DNA of 33,209 bases. Source: Gemmatimonadaceae bacterium (GTDB lineage Bacteria; Gemmatimonadota; Gemmatimonadetes; Gemmatimonadales; Gemmatimonadaceae). Below, in pieces: positions 1 to 9,654 of the stretch. Below the pieces are notes generated by a model. It was not told the DNA's origin. It saw nothing but the letters and a program-made list of their open reading frames with translations, and searched no databases. Made by a program: the position numbers and the translations under genes. Within the stretch, counting starts at the first letter, position 1. Each line of letters opens with the position of its first letter. The DNA is taken from assembly GCA_025930755.1 (NCBI GenBank), contig JAICOJ010000027.1:1-33209 (forward strand), in the 5' to 3' direction.

Positions 1-1
1 C

Positions 2-2599
2 GACGTGTTGCTGTCGATCGTTCGCGACACGGGCTCGATAGCCTCGTTGAGCAGCATTCTCGATGCCGTCGCCGATGAGCCCACGGCGGATACGAAGCGC
101 CTGGCCGCCGTCGCGCGGGCGGTGCCAGGGTCATCCCACCCGGCTCCCCTGTCGCGAGCGCGAGCGGTGCGTGCGGCACCACAAGTGGACACCTTCACAA
201 CGAGCTTCGCGTTCGAGGGGCTCGAGGAGGTGTTCCCTCGTCGCGAGCAGCCCGTGCGTCTCTTCGTGGGTGACGGCCTCATTTCCCGCGTCGCCAACGT
301 ATCCCGAAACGAGGTGTCCGCCGAGGTCCGGGATTCCGTGTACCACATCGGGGGCGAGTTCTTCCGTGCGTTCGGCTTCACGGGGCCGAACGTCTGGTTC
401 TACCAGGGCAACTGGTTCAACGACGACACGAAGCTCGAGAAGGACTCGTACCGCATTGAGGTGCGAGGCCAGGCGATGGGCGATCCCGGCACTCAGACGA
501 TGCCGGGCGAGCCCGCCACACTCCTGTCGACCGTCGTCCCACGCGTTCGGGAGCTGGTTCTCACTCACGGTGCGCAGTGGCTCACCGCGGACGACGTGGG
601 AGAGATCGTCGGGCGACTCCCCGCCCGAACCGGTCGCTGGGTTTCGTCGCGCCTCATGCCCGGAGACATCAAGCGACTGCTACGCGCGGCGCTCTCCGAC
701 GATTCCGCGCTGAACGCGCGCCCAGCGTCTGACACCGGCGTCGTGAGCGCCGGCGCCGAATGGCTCCTGACGTCGCTCGTCTTCTGGTCGCTCGTCCACG
801 ACATGAGTGACCTGCCGCAGCTGGCGGTTGCGCTGCGTTCGACACGGGAGGCGTTGAGCACGCCGAGAGAGATCGCGGCTGCTCCGACCGCGGCGTCCGA
901 GGCTGTCGGTCGTGGCATCACCGCGCTGGAGCGTGACGACGTAACCTCGGCACTGAAACACTTCCGCGGCGCCGCGGGTCGCAATCGTGGAGAGGCGACC
1001 GATGCCTTCCTCACTCTCTACGGACAGAGGCATGTAGACCGGGTCGCACGCGCCATCGAGCGGACGTGTGCGCAAGCATCCGGGGGCGAGCCGAGCGCTC
1101 CCGTTGCGCTCTCCGATGAGGACCTGTTCGTGCTCGAGGATGTCATTCGCGCGAGACGACAAGCTCCGGCCCAGCGACGCACGTCGCTGCATGCGTGCCT
1201 GTTCGGCGCCTACGTGGCTCGCGGATATCAGGGGCGCGCGGGGATGGTGTTCGACACGTTGATGGCGTTGAGAGCGCCCGCGCAGTGGCCATCGAACGAC
1301 GCCTACCGCCTCGCGTATCGGGCCCTCATGCTCCCGCGGCCGGACACGACCCCGGTCCGTTTTCAGCAGGCAAGAGCGCTCTTGTCGGAGGCGGTACGCC
1401 GCTGGAGCGACGGGGACGACGGCACGCTGGCGCTGGGGCTGACCGACCTGTGTTCTGGAAAGCATCGATCCGCCGCGTGGTGCCGCCAGCTGCTGGATTC
1501 GCTCATTCGCCTTCGGCCGCGGAGTTTCTTTTTCCCGCTGTACGTGGGCGTGGAACGCAGCTCGAGTCCGGGGCGCGACGAGGTCATCGAGGCACTGAGT
1601 CTCCTCGATAGCGCCGAATCCCGCGTGCGCAAGACGCAGGACCTCGCACCGGAGGAACGCGCGCGATATGGCGCGTGGATTCAGCTAGGGCGCGCGCAGG
1701 CGAACTTGATGCTTGCGCAGCACGGCGATCGTAACCGTCTCGCGGTGGCCGACACGCAACTTCGAGACATCCTTTCGTCGCTGCAGGACGACGGTGGCTG
1801 GCCCGACCGCGCCGCAGTGACATCCACGCTCATGGACGTGTACACCCTCGGCGGAAGGTTCGCGACGCTCGACAGCCTGCTTCGAACCCCGAGCGTCGCC
1901 GGTTCCCGGCACGCCAACATCATGCGCCATTTCGTCTATCTCGCTCGCGGCCAGATCGACTCGGCCACGAGGATAGCCGACACCGTATTGGCCCAGGAGC
2001 CGTACGATCCGTTCTCGCTTTTCCTCTCCTCGGCGACCCACCTCCTGGCCGGCCGTCCCGAAGGCGAGGGAATCGCTCGTCGTTTCCTGTCGGACACGGA
2101 CCACGAATACCGCGATTACATACGCCTCATGCTGTTCTGGGCGATGAAGGGTGGGCCGTCGGAGAACAGTCGCCGCGCGGCCGACACGCTGTTGCGCGAG
2201 CGTTGGTCCGCGATCGACACCACCACGTGGCGCGATCGCCTGCGCGACAAGGATCGCAGCGTGTGGCGCGAGATGCTCATCGGATACTATGCGGGCCATA
2301 TCGAGCCGGGGCGCATTCATGGTCCGCTCGAGAGCCTGCAAGCGTTGCAGGCCTCCGAGCTCGGAGTCCTGGATTTCTCGCTCGATGGGCTCCGATGCGA
2401 AGCATACTTTTACGATGCGCTGCTGCAATCCGTGTCAGGGGACGCGGCGACTCGTGAGGAGCGAGTGCGAGCGTCGCTGAAGCGGGCCGTCGACACGAAG
2501 TTCCAGCTCTATTACGAGTACCACATGTCGACGTTGCTTCACGGGCGAATGAGCGGCGCTCCGACGCCACCTGATCAGAAACGCAAAGCGGCGGGGTAA
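2..2599 (+). CDS. Large helical-repeat protein of unknown function, 5' end outside window
   Basis: The reading frame is open from the left edge, so the N-terminus is missing; a GTG at position 5 is probably internal. About 865 residues are visible. I recognise no catalytic domain. The first ~200 residues hold a mixed segment with aromatic patches (VWFYQGNWFNDD). From about residue 300 the sequence becomes alanine/leucine/arginine-rich helices of TPR-like character (SALKHFRGAAGRN, TRIADTVLAQEP). No membrane segment or signal peptide is visible in the part present. It ends four bases before the stop of the convergent MscS gene. The missing N-terminus could carry an enzymatic or signalling domain. 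TPR-like is inferred from helix periodicity, not from a clear family match. It contains no copy of the octamer common elsewhere in the window. Confidence 0.75.
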   Translation, partial: DVLLSIVRDTGSIASLSSILDAVADEPTADTKRLAAVARAVPGSSHPAPLSRARAVRAAPQVDTFTTSFAFEGLEEVFPRREQPVRLFVGDGLISRVANVSRNEVSAEVRDSVYHIGGEFFRAFGFTGPNVWFYQGNWFNDDTKLEKDSYRIEVRGQAMGDPGTQTMPGEPATLLSTVVPRVRELVLTHGAQWLTADDVGEIVGRLPARTGRWVSSRLMPGDIKRLLRAALSDDSALNARPASDTGVVSAGAEWLLTSLVFWSLVHDMSDLPQLAVALRSTREALSTPREIAAAPTAASEAVGRGITALERDDVTSALKHFRGAAGRNRGEATDAFLTLYGQRHVDRVARAIERTCAQASGGEPSAPVALSDEDLFVLEDVIRARRQAPAQRRTSLHACLFGAYVARGYQGRAGMVFDTLMALRAPAQWPSNDAYRLAYRALMLPRPDTTPVRFQQARALLSEAVRRWSDGDDGTLALGLTDLCSGKHRSAAWCRQLLDSLIRLRPRSFFFPLYVGVERSSSPGRDEVIEALSLLDSAESRVRKTQDLAPEERARYGAWIQLGRAQANLMLAQHGDRNRLAVADTQLRDILSSLQDDGGWPDRAAVTSTLMDVYTLGGRFATLDSLLRTPSVAGSRHANIMRHFVYLARGQIDSATRIADTVLAQEPYDPFSLFLSSATHLLAGRPEGEGIARRFLSDTDHEYRDYIRLMLFWAMKGGPSENSRRAADTLLRERWSAIDTTTWRDRLRDKDRSVWREMLIGYYAGHIEPGRIHGPLESLQALQASELGVLDFSLDGLRCEAYFYDALLQSVSGDAATREERVRASLKRAVDTKFQLYYEYHMSTLLHGRMSGAPTPPDQKRKAAG

Positions 2600-2603
2600 T
2601 CCG

Positions 2604-4295
2604 TCAGGCTGTCGAGCCGTCACCGTGGCTTGCAGGAGGCGACTCCTCTGCCGCACGCGCGGGTGCTGCGTGCCACCGCTCACGCGGCACGACCGCCGGG
2701 CGCGACGGATCGCCCTCGTAATGCGGTGACAGGATCTGCACGCCGTACTCGTTGAACGCGTCGAGGATGGTCCCGTGCAGCCGGTCCAGCACGCGCATGC
2801 GCTCCTCGGGACGGTCGAGGACGGCGTTGAGCTGGTACTCCACGTAGAAGTCGGCAAGGGACGGCTTGAGCACGAACGGCGGCGGCTCGCGCCTGAGCCC
2901 CGACGTGCGCGATGCCGCGAGCAGCAGGAGTCCTTCGACCTGCCGCCACGGCGTGTCGTAGCCGATGGTGACCGACGTGTAGATCAAGAGGCCCGGGTCG
3001 GCCGCCGTCCGCGAATAGTTCTTGACCGACGCGCTCACCACCACCGCGTTAGGCAGGGTGATCTCTTCCCGCTTGGTGGTGCGGATCTTGGTCGACAGCA
3101 TCGCCAGGGCGACCACCGTTCCTTCGATCTCCCCGACGCGAACGTAGTCCCCGGCCTTGAAGGCGCGGGAATACATCAGCACGAGGCCGCTCATGGCCTG
3201 GTTGACGATCCCGGACGAGCCCAACGAGAGGACGAGCCCGGCGAAAACGCTCACCCCCTTGAAGACATCGCTTCCGCTCCCAGGCACGTAGGGGTACGCG
3301 ACGACGATCGCGAAGAGCCAGAGCAGGACGATGACGATTCGCTTCGTCGCGCTCGCCGTCTCCGGGTGCGGCCACGGCACCTCCACCTGGCCGCCCTCGA
3401 CGGCGTCGAAGAACGTCGACACCACCCGACCCAGCCATCGCGCGACGACGAGGATGATGACGACGGTGAAAATGCCCGGCACGGCGCTGATGGCCGATAT
3501 CGCCAGCGTTCCCACCGTCTCGCTGAGATAGCCGCCCAGCGCTTCCCCCCACGGCCGGCTGTACGCGAACCGCGTGAGCACGAACGCCAGCCAGAGATAG
3601 GCCGCGAACAGACCGGCCGACCAGGCGACGATGTCGACCAGCCGTCGGACGAGCGCGAGACCGCTCTCCGCCGAGAAGAGCGTGAAGCCTCCGACGCGCA
3701 GGTCGGGCAGGTGGGCGGCCGCCGCCCGCAGCAGCTTGGCCGACAGCCGGCGCCGGCTCCAGCGGATGAGCCGGAGGAGCGCGATGAAGAGAATCGTCGC
3801 CAGCAGCGCGAGCCCGCCGGCCTGTAGCAGATGCGGAAGACTCCGTTCCTCTCGCTCGGCGGCGAGCGCGGTTCGGAGGCGAGCGACCGAGGCAGCCACG
3901 ACGTCGGGCAGCCGTTGATCGACCAGCGTGTCGACGTCGGCCGGCGTTAGGCTGAAAGCGGCACGGCCCCCGACCATGATGAGATAGCCCTCGGGGATCG
4001 CCCGGGCCTCGACACTGTCCGACTGCGCTTGCTCGAGGACCGCGGCGATCCGGCGCGCCGCCGCGTCCGCCCGCTCTTCCGGCGTCAGCGCGCCGAGAGG
4101 GGCGCGAAAGACGGTGATGAGCCGCTTGTGCAGCACGAGCGCCGCGGTATCGGCGCCGGGCCCGCCCCGGGGCCGGGCCGCCGACGTCCCCGGCGCGGTG
4201 GTCACCGGGATCGTCTGCTCGGCTGGCCGCTGGGCGCCGGCGTCGCGAGCAAGCGCGATCGCCGCGAGGGCGAGGGCGGCGAGCAGGCGACTCAT
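2604..4295 (-). CDS. MscS-family mechanosensitive ion channel
   Basis: Inner-membrane channel of the MscS family, which releases solutes when membrane tension rises. The frame extends further upstream, but the ATG at 4295 begins a good signal peptide (MSRLLAALALAAIALA, then DAGAQ), giving 563 residues. A periplasmic segment of about 130 residues follows, then four to five hydrophobic helices. The pore helix and beta domain carry the MscS signature: GSSGIVNQAMSGL, SRAFKAGDYVRVGEIEGTV, and LPNAVVVSASVKNYSR. It is larger than E. coli MscS (286 residues) because of the periplasmic part and extra helices, like MscS paralogues such as YbdG or YnaI. It converges on the unknown upstream gene with a 4-bp gap. 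Transport specificity cannot be told from sequence. Confidence 0.92.
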   Translation of the reverse strand: MSRLLAALALAAIALARDAGAQRPAEQTIPVTTAPGTSAARPRGGPGADTAALVLHKRLITVFRAPLGALTPEERADAAARRIAAVLEQAQSDSVEARAIPEGYLIMVGGRAAFSLTPADVDTLVDQRLPDVVAASVARLRTALAAEREERSLPHLLQAGGLALLATILFIALLRLIRWSRRRLSAKLLRAAAAHLPDLRVGGFTLFSAESGLALVRRLVDIVAWSAGLFAAYLWLAFVLTRFAYSRPWGEALGGYLSETVGTLAISAISAVPGIFTVVIILVVARWLGRVVSTFFDAVEGGQVEVPWPHPETASATKRIVIVLLWLFAIVVAYPYVPGSGSDVFKGVSVFAGLVLSLGSSGIVNQAMSGLVLMYSRAFKAGDYVRVGEIEGTVVALAMLSTKIRTTKREEITLPNAVVVSASVKNYSRTAADPGLLIYTSVTIGYDTPWRQVEGLLLLAASRTSGLRREPPPFVLKPSLADFYVEYQLNAVLDRPEERMRVLDRLHGTILDAFNEYGVQILSPHYEGDPSRPAVVPRERWHAAPARAAEESPPASHGDGSTA

Positions 4296-4676
4296 CTGGA
4301 GCGCGGTGTCAGCATGATCCCTGGTCGAAGACCCAACGTCCTGCCTGCGATTGTACGGACTGCCCGGGGGTCTGTCGAGGGAGCGTGACCTGCCGACGGC
4401 ACCGAGACACTTAATCAAACCTTAATCCGCGAGCGTACCCTGAACCGCTACTCTGGGGCACTTCCGTGCCACCGAAGACGACAGGCACGGGACTGCGGTG
4501 ATCGCTCGGCTCTCCGGCACGCGCGCGACGACGACGTCGCCTAACGTGCCGGCCACACGAGCTGCGGCATCCCACTCGACGGGGCCCGGACATATTCCGG
4601 AGCCACCACCGATGTACCCCTCCATGCGCACCTCGACCGAGGTATCGCCCGCGTTTACCGACGCAGGAGGTGGTCT
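4296..4676. other. Divergent intergenic region between MscS and lipoprotein genes
   Basis: About 380 bp separate the divergent start codons and should hold both promoters. Two AT-rich patches (TTAATC and CTTAATCC near 4410-4428) stand out against the GC-rich background. A small hairpin (GGCAC-ttcc-GTGCC) lies near 4457-4470. One exact copy of the dispersed octamer GCCTAACG is at 4539-4546. Short frames exist on both strands but none is convincing. I cannot assign specific -35/-10 boxes. Confidence 0.5.
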
Positions 4677-6824
4677 ATGAGACCCCGTTTCCTGATGGTC
4701 CTCTGTACCGCAGCGGTCACATTCACCGCGTGCGCCGACGATCCGGTTGGGCCGCCGCCGGCACCAGCTGAATCGCCGCCCGAAAGCACGCCAAGCTCCC
4801 GAGCAGAAACGGGCGTCGCCACTCTCGGCATCCTCCTCGAGCGAACGGGCTCCTCGCTCGTGCTGGAGCAGCAGGAGCTCGAGTTCACACCGGCGTCGCG
4901 CGGAAAGGCGCGATCCGCCAGGCAGGAGCTGTCCATCGGCCGTCGCGGCGGCAGTCTCCGCGTGACGACGGACGCCTCCACGGAGATCTACGTGAAGGGG
5001 GCGCGAGTCGCGTCGCTGCAAGACATTCCCTTGCGCACGCAGCTGCTCGTCTCAGGGACGCGGACCGGCACCAGCATGAAGGCGATGCTCGTCACCGATC
5101 TGAGCGGCGCCGGTCCCCCGACGGCGGCGCACAACTTCGCCACCGACGAGGTACCGCGCTCGGTTCGGACCCGCTCGGTCGATCCATCGTTCGCGGCCGC
5201 CGCGACGACGTCGTTATGCATCGGCCAGGACATGGACTACACCGATGCGAACGTGCACGAGTTCCACGGCTGCTGGGGTGGTCCGGTGGTCTCCGACGAC
5301 TGGGAGATCCCCAACATTCCCTTCTTCTGTCCTGTCGTCGGCTGCTTCGTGCTCGACAGGGTCTCCTTCACGTTCGCCCTCGGAGGCTGGATCTTCGACT
5401 GGCCCTTCCGCTTCACGGCGACATCGCCAGGCCTGACGTATCACGTTCCGGGCGAGGTGTCGGTAAATGTCGCGCCGCTTCCCGCGCTCGGGACGGCATT
5501 CACGTTCACCGGAGGCCTCGGCTTCGACTACGGCCTGAACGTCGACTTCTGCACCTTGAATCTGGAGCTGGAAGTGGTGTGCGCGGACCTCGGCACGTTC
5601 CATCTCAGCATCCTGTCGATGATTCACCAGACGACGCTGGCCGGGCCGCTCAAGTCCACCCAGCGCCTCGAGATCGCCGAGGTCGGGTGCCCGAGCGTCG
5701 GCGTCCTCGTCATTCCCAATGTTCCGATCGATCCGCTGGCCCTCGGCCTGTGCGAAGACCTCGACCTCGTCGGCCGAGCGTTCTCGACGAACGTGACCGC
5801 GGAGGGGACGAGTCCTTCGGTGACCGAAATCCGCAGCTTCGACGGCGCTGCCCAGACGCTCGCGGTGAGACCGGACGCGGCTACGGTGAGCGTGTCCTAC
5901 AGCGAGTTCTCGTGGGCTCCGGAGATGGAGGTGGCCTTCTTCTTCCGGTTGAAGTCGTTTGGCATCACGCTGTGGGATAGTCCGGGCGTCCCGATCACGG
6001 GCGGCTCATGGCCCGCGGTGAGCACGCCATTCCCGGGTACCGACTTCACGGTGGCGACGGATCCGGAATCGCCGATCAGCAACCCGAGCTATCTGTTTCA
6101 GCCGACGGTTGCCGCGGTCGCGAGCTTTCCGGTCGCTCCGGCTCCGACGCAGCTCGCCATCCTCTCGTCGGCGACGCTCGCGGAGGGATCGCCGGTGACG
6201 GCGCGACTGACGGAGAGCTTCGACGGGAGCCCCATCTCCGGCGTGCAACTGCGCTTCATTGTCACGACCGCCGGCGTCATCCAGCAGACGTTTGCCACCA
6301 CGAATTTCAACGGCGTCGCGCAGGTGACCCTGCCTAACGGCGAGCACTCGGTCGTGGTGCAGTTCCTGGGGTCGGAGTTCTACCTTCCGTCGTCGGCGGC
6401 CCAGTCGCCGGTGTGGGTGTATCTCCCGACGATGTTCGTGATCTGGGGCGGAAACGCCGAGGGGATCGTGGCCGGGCAGCGGTACAACTTCTGGGGCGCC
6501 CAGTGGCACAAGCAGGTCACCGGCGGTGCGTACAGCGCCGACGGGAGCTTCAAGGGCCACGCCTTCTCGGTGAGCGGTTCGTCATGGATCGGTGCGCCGG
6601 GCAACGCGATTCTCCCGCCGGCGCAGCTCGCCCAGTACGTCGGCGTGATCGTGGCGACGGAGACGGCGCTCGATGGTGTGAACACCGTTGGCGACGTTGC
6701 TGCCCGTGTCATCCTGCGGGTGGAGGATCCTGCCTCGTATCAACTGGACCCGGGGCACGCGGCCTGGGGTGTGATGACGACGCAGATTGCGCCGGCCGGA
6801 GTCACGGTCGCCGCCGGCGGCTGA
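4677..6824 (+). CDS. Secreted lipoprotein with Ig-like domain, unknown function
   Basis: A 715-residue exported protein. The start is decided by a strong ribosome binding site (GGAGGT at 4667-4672). The N-terminus is a lipoprotein-type signal (MRPRFLMVLC...FTAC; Cys19 is the likely lipidated residue, in a slightly non-canonical lipobox), followed by a low-complexity Pro/Ser linker (about 24-43). A small beta region (50-130) resembles a carbohydrate- or metal-binding fold but is not identifiable. The middle (170-470) is Cys- and aromatic-rich. Residues about 485-580 look like a bacterial Ig-like repeat (PTQLAILSSATLAEGSPVTA ... TNFNGVAQVTLPNG). The last ~130 residues form a distinct Trp/Gly-rich module. 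It is probably surface- or periplasm-anchored. A strong hairpin lies 23 bp after the stop. Function unknown. Confidence 0.88.
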   Translation: MRPRFLMVLCTAAVTFTACADDPVGPPPAPAESPPESTPSSRAETGVATLGILLERTGSSLVLEQQELEFTPASRGKARSARQELSIGRRGGSLRVTTDASTEIYVKGARVASLQDIPLRTQLLVSGTRTGTSMKAMLVTDLSGAGPPTAAHNFATDEVPRSVRTRSVDPSFAAAATTSLCIGQDMDYTDANVHEFHGCWGGPVVSDDWEIPNIPFFCPVVGCFVLDRVSFTFALGGWIFDWPFRFTATSPGLTYHVPGEVSVNVAPLPALGTAFTFTGGLGFDYGLNVDFCTLNLELEVVCADLGTFHLSILSMIHQTTLAGPLKSTQRLEIAEVGCPSVGVLVIPNVPIDPLALGLCEDLDLVGRAFSTNVTAEGTSPSVTEIRSFDGAAQTLAVRPDAATVSVSYSEFSWAPEMEVAFFFRLKSFGITLWDSPGVPITGGSWPAVSTPFPGTDFTVATDPESPISNPSYLFQPTVAAVASFPVAPAPTQLAILSSATLAEGSPVTARLTESFDGSPISGVQLRFIVTTAGVIQQTFATTNFNGVAQVTLPNGEHSVVVQFLGSEFYLPSSAAQSPVWVYLPTMFVIWGGNAEGIVAGQRYNFWGAQWHKQVTGGAYSADGSFKGHAFSVSGSSWIGAPGNAILPPAQLAQYVGVIVATETALDGVNTVGDVAARVILRVEDPASYQLDPGHAAWGVMTTQIAPAGVTVAAGG

Positions 6825-6846
6825 TCTCGGTCGGGCGGAATGCAGG

Positions 6847-6876
6847 AACGGCAACACCGATGCTGGTGTTGCCGTT
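6847..6876 (+). terminator. Perfect hairpin, probable terminator of the lipoprotein gene
   Basis: AACGGCAACACC (6847-6858), six-base loop GATGCT, then the exact complement GGTGTTGCCGTT (6865-6876). It starts 22 bp after the lipoprotein stop and lies before the stop of the convergent small gene (6903). No clear U-tract follows, so an intrinsic terminator of the classical type is not certain. It could serve both convergent genes. Confidence 0.6.
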
Positions 6877-6902
6877 CGCGCGTACGGGGATCTCTCCGAG
6901 GG

Positions 6903-7082
6903 TCAGCGCCGATCGCCGCGGTCGCCCTGGCCCTTCTCGCTTTCGTTCTCGGCGTCGGTCTCCCGGTCCTTCGGGATCGAGCGGCTCACGTCATCCTGCT
7001 CCGTGAACTTCCCCTCCTCGTCACGACGGGCGTAGCGCTTGTCCCCCTCGTTAGGCTCGATCAGCTCGCGGTCTCCAGCCAT
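6903..7082 (-). CDS. Conserved-type small hydrophilic protein (59 aa)
   Basis: A 59-residue, highly charged protein starting with MAGDRELIEPNEGDKRY and ending GQGDRGDRR. The frame is open further upstream, but ATG 7082 is preceded by GGGAGG (about 7087-7092) at good spacing. The pattern EP.EGDKRY.RRD..G.FTE...V.RS...DR and the tail KGQGDRGDR recur, as I remember, in small hypothetical proteins of several phyla, which supports a real gene. No function is known to me. It has no membrane segment, no Cys, and is probably disordered. It sits downstream of the DUF481-like gene on the same strand, 61 bp after its stop, and could be co-transcribed. One octamer copy encodes its Pro-Asn. Confidence 0.7.
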   Translation of the reverse strand: MAGDRELIEPNEGDKRYARRDEEGKFTEQDDVSRSIPKDRETDAENESEKGQGDRGDRR

Positions 7083-7143
7083 GATGGCCTCCCTGACGAA
7101 ATGGACTGCTCTCCCGTGCACGGCACGTGCCACGAGCCATCGC

Positions 7144-7941
7144 TCAGAACGATGCGCGCGCCCCAACCAGCAGTTGGCCATCGTGATTGCTGCGCGCACC
7201 GCGCGACCGCGCCTCGCTGTCGTAGCGATCGCGGAGCGTCCCGGTGACGGCAATGCGGGTATTGATGGTCACCGCCAGCGCCGTCGTCGACTCGGCGATG
7301 TAACGCGCGAACCGCTCCACCGCCGGCTGATAGAAGGTCACGTGCTCGAGGCGCGTTGCCTCCGTGAGCTGGCGTCGCGCACGCAGGCGCAGCGACCAGC
7401 GCGCCTGGCTTTCGCTGAGTGGGGCCGGCGGCTCGGGGTCGAGCGCCCGCGTGTGCTCCCACAAGAGCGCCAGGCTGGCGCTGACGTCGTCCTCCCCCTC
7501 GCGGTAGAAAGTGAGCTTCGCTCCCGCCCCGGTGCTGTAGCGGCGGTCGATGCGTTGCTGAAGGCTCGACCCGGCGCTCCCGAACCAGAAGGGGCTCAGG
7601 CGCTCGAACGGCCGATAGTCGGCGCCTAACGACACACGGAGGGCGCGTGCGGTGACCTCGCGCTCCTCGTCCTCGGTGCGCGCGTCGGCGTACGAGAGCA
7701 GCAGGTCCCCCTGCACCTCGAGCGTGCTGTCCGCCCGCTGTGTGCCGGCCTCGAGCGCCACCAGCCGCCCACGCGCCGCGCCGAACAGCACGTTCGCGCT
7801 CGCCTCGATCGCTCCGCTCCACCCCACCTCCTGCGTCTGGAGCGTGGGAGCACGGATGATGCTTGGCAGAAAGATCAGGGCGATCACTTTCGCCCCAGGG
7901 AAGCGCGGCCTGGCGGCCCTCAACGTCGTATCGAGCTGCAT
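7144..7941 (-). CDS. DUF481-like outer-membrane beta-barrel protein
   Basis: About 265 residues. The mature part is a run of alternating amphipathic strands with repeated Arg/Glu turns (GDLLLSYADARTEDEER, RVSLGADYRPFERLSPFW, GAGAKLTFYREGEDDVSASL) and ends in Phe (VGARASF), as expected for an outer-membrane barrel. The strand pattern and the YRPFERLSPFW segment resemble DUF481 (YdiY-like) proteins. The N-terminus is a signal peptide with a long basic n-region (LRAARPRFPGAK) and h-region VIALIFLPSII. The start is uncertain: ATG 7941 lies only 15 bp from the divergent nitrilase ATG and has no good ribosome site; an in-frame GTG at 7887 would give a shorter leader and more promoter space. Role unknown, probably structural or a small-molecule channel. 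Confidence 0.75.
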   Translation of the reverse strand: MQLDTTLRAARPRFPGAKVIALIFLPSIIRAPTLQTQEVGWSGAIEASANVLFGAARGRLVALEAGTQRADSTLEVQGDLLLSYADARTEDEEREVTARALRVSLGADYRPFERLSPFWFGSAGSSLQQRIDRRYSTGAGAKLTFYREGEDDVSASLALLWEHTRALDPEPPAPLSESQARWSLRLRARRQLTEATRLEHVTFYQPAVERFARYIAESTTALAVTINTRIAVTGTLRDRYDSEARSRGARSNHDGQLLVGARASF

Positions 7942-7956
7942 GATCCTGGAGGTGAA

Positions 7957-8849
<893 letters not shown>

Positions 8850-8853
<4 letters not shown>

Positions 8854-9590
8854 GCGCTCGGCGGCCGACGGAACGCAGGTCCGTGCTCGTTCGGCAGACG
8901 ACGCCGGCCGACTTCGCCGGCATCATTGCGCTCAGCCACATGGTCTATCCGGGCGCGCCGACCTGGACGGAAGCGCAGCTCTCGGCGCACCTGCAGGTCT
9001 TTCCCGACGGTCAGCTGGTCGCTGTGGACGAAGCCACGGGCGAGATCGTTGGAATGGCGGCGAGCCTGATCGTCCTCTGGGATGACTACGAGCTGACGAC
9101 CTCATGGCGCGACTTCACCGCCACCGGCACCTTCGCCAACCACGATCCCGTCCATGGACGCACGCTCTACGGGGCCGAGATCATGGTGTCGCCGGCGCTC
9201 CAGGGGCATGGCGTCGGCACGCGGCTGTACGCCGCTCGTGAGGCGCTCGCCCGGCGCCTCGGGTTGCTCCGCATTCGTGCCGGGGCCCGCCTGCGCGATT
9301 ACCACCAGCATGCGGATCGCATGACGGCCAAGGAGTACGTGCGGGCCGTGATCAGTGGCGACCTCGTCGACCGCACGCTGACCTTTCAGCTGCGCCGCGG
9401 CTTTCGCGTGATCGGTGTCGTCTCGAAGTATCTGCGGCACGATCCGGAAAGCCGCGGTTACGCGGCGGTGATCGAGTGGGTCAATGAGGAGGTCGCCGCG
9501 CGCGAAGGGTATGCACCTAACGCGTGGCCCGGCGCGGCGGCGCGGCGCCGGAGGCACCCGCCCGTCGATCCAGGGGTGAGCGGGGACTGA
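8850..9590 (+). CDS. GNAT-family N-acetyltransferase paired with the nitrilase
   Basis: A 246-residue acetyltransferase starting at a GTG that overlaps the nitrilase stop by four bases, which implies translational coupling; there is no separate ribosome site. The N-terminus VRQTTPADFAGIIALSHMVYPGAPTW is typical of GNAT beta1/alpha1. The acetyl-CoA pyrophosphate loop is LQGHGVGTRLYAARE (about 117-131; the usual Q/RxxGxG/A). It shares with YhcX-type enzymes the segment after the loop (RIRAGARLRDY, then a long insert ending LTFQLRRGFRVIGVVSKYL). It probably acetylates a small amine that the partner amidohydrolase makes or consumes (inference). The C-terminal 25 residues are Arg/Pro-rich and probably disordered. 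Confidence 0.88.
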
Positions 9591-9599
9591 CCCTCAGGC

Positions 9600-9628
9600 T
9601 TGGCGCCTTTCTCCGGACGCTCTATCTT
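9600..9628 (+). promoter_or_regulatory. Candidate sigma70-type promoter of the kinase gene
   Basis: TTGGCG (9600-9605) and TATCTT (9623-9628) are separated by exactly 17 bp, with four of six consensus matches in each box. The predicted start of transcription is near 9635, leaving a leader of about 20 nt before GTG 9655, with AGGA at 9644-9647 as ribosome site. It begins 10 bp after the GNAT stop codon. Assigned by eye only. Confidence 0.4.
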
Positions 9629-9654
9629 AGCTCGCCCACCGTCAGGATCCCGGA

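Noticed and set aside
2775-3827. 350-codon frame on the plus strand opposite the MscS gene
   Set aside because: Extreme Arg/Glu/Asp composition typical of antisense GC-rich frames; the MscS frame is clearly coding.
4422-4625. 67-codon minus-strand frame in the MscS-lipoprotein gap with a GAGGTG upstream
   Set aside because: No recognisable homology, lies over the expected promoter region and has undistinguished composition; not strong enough to call.
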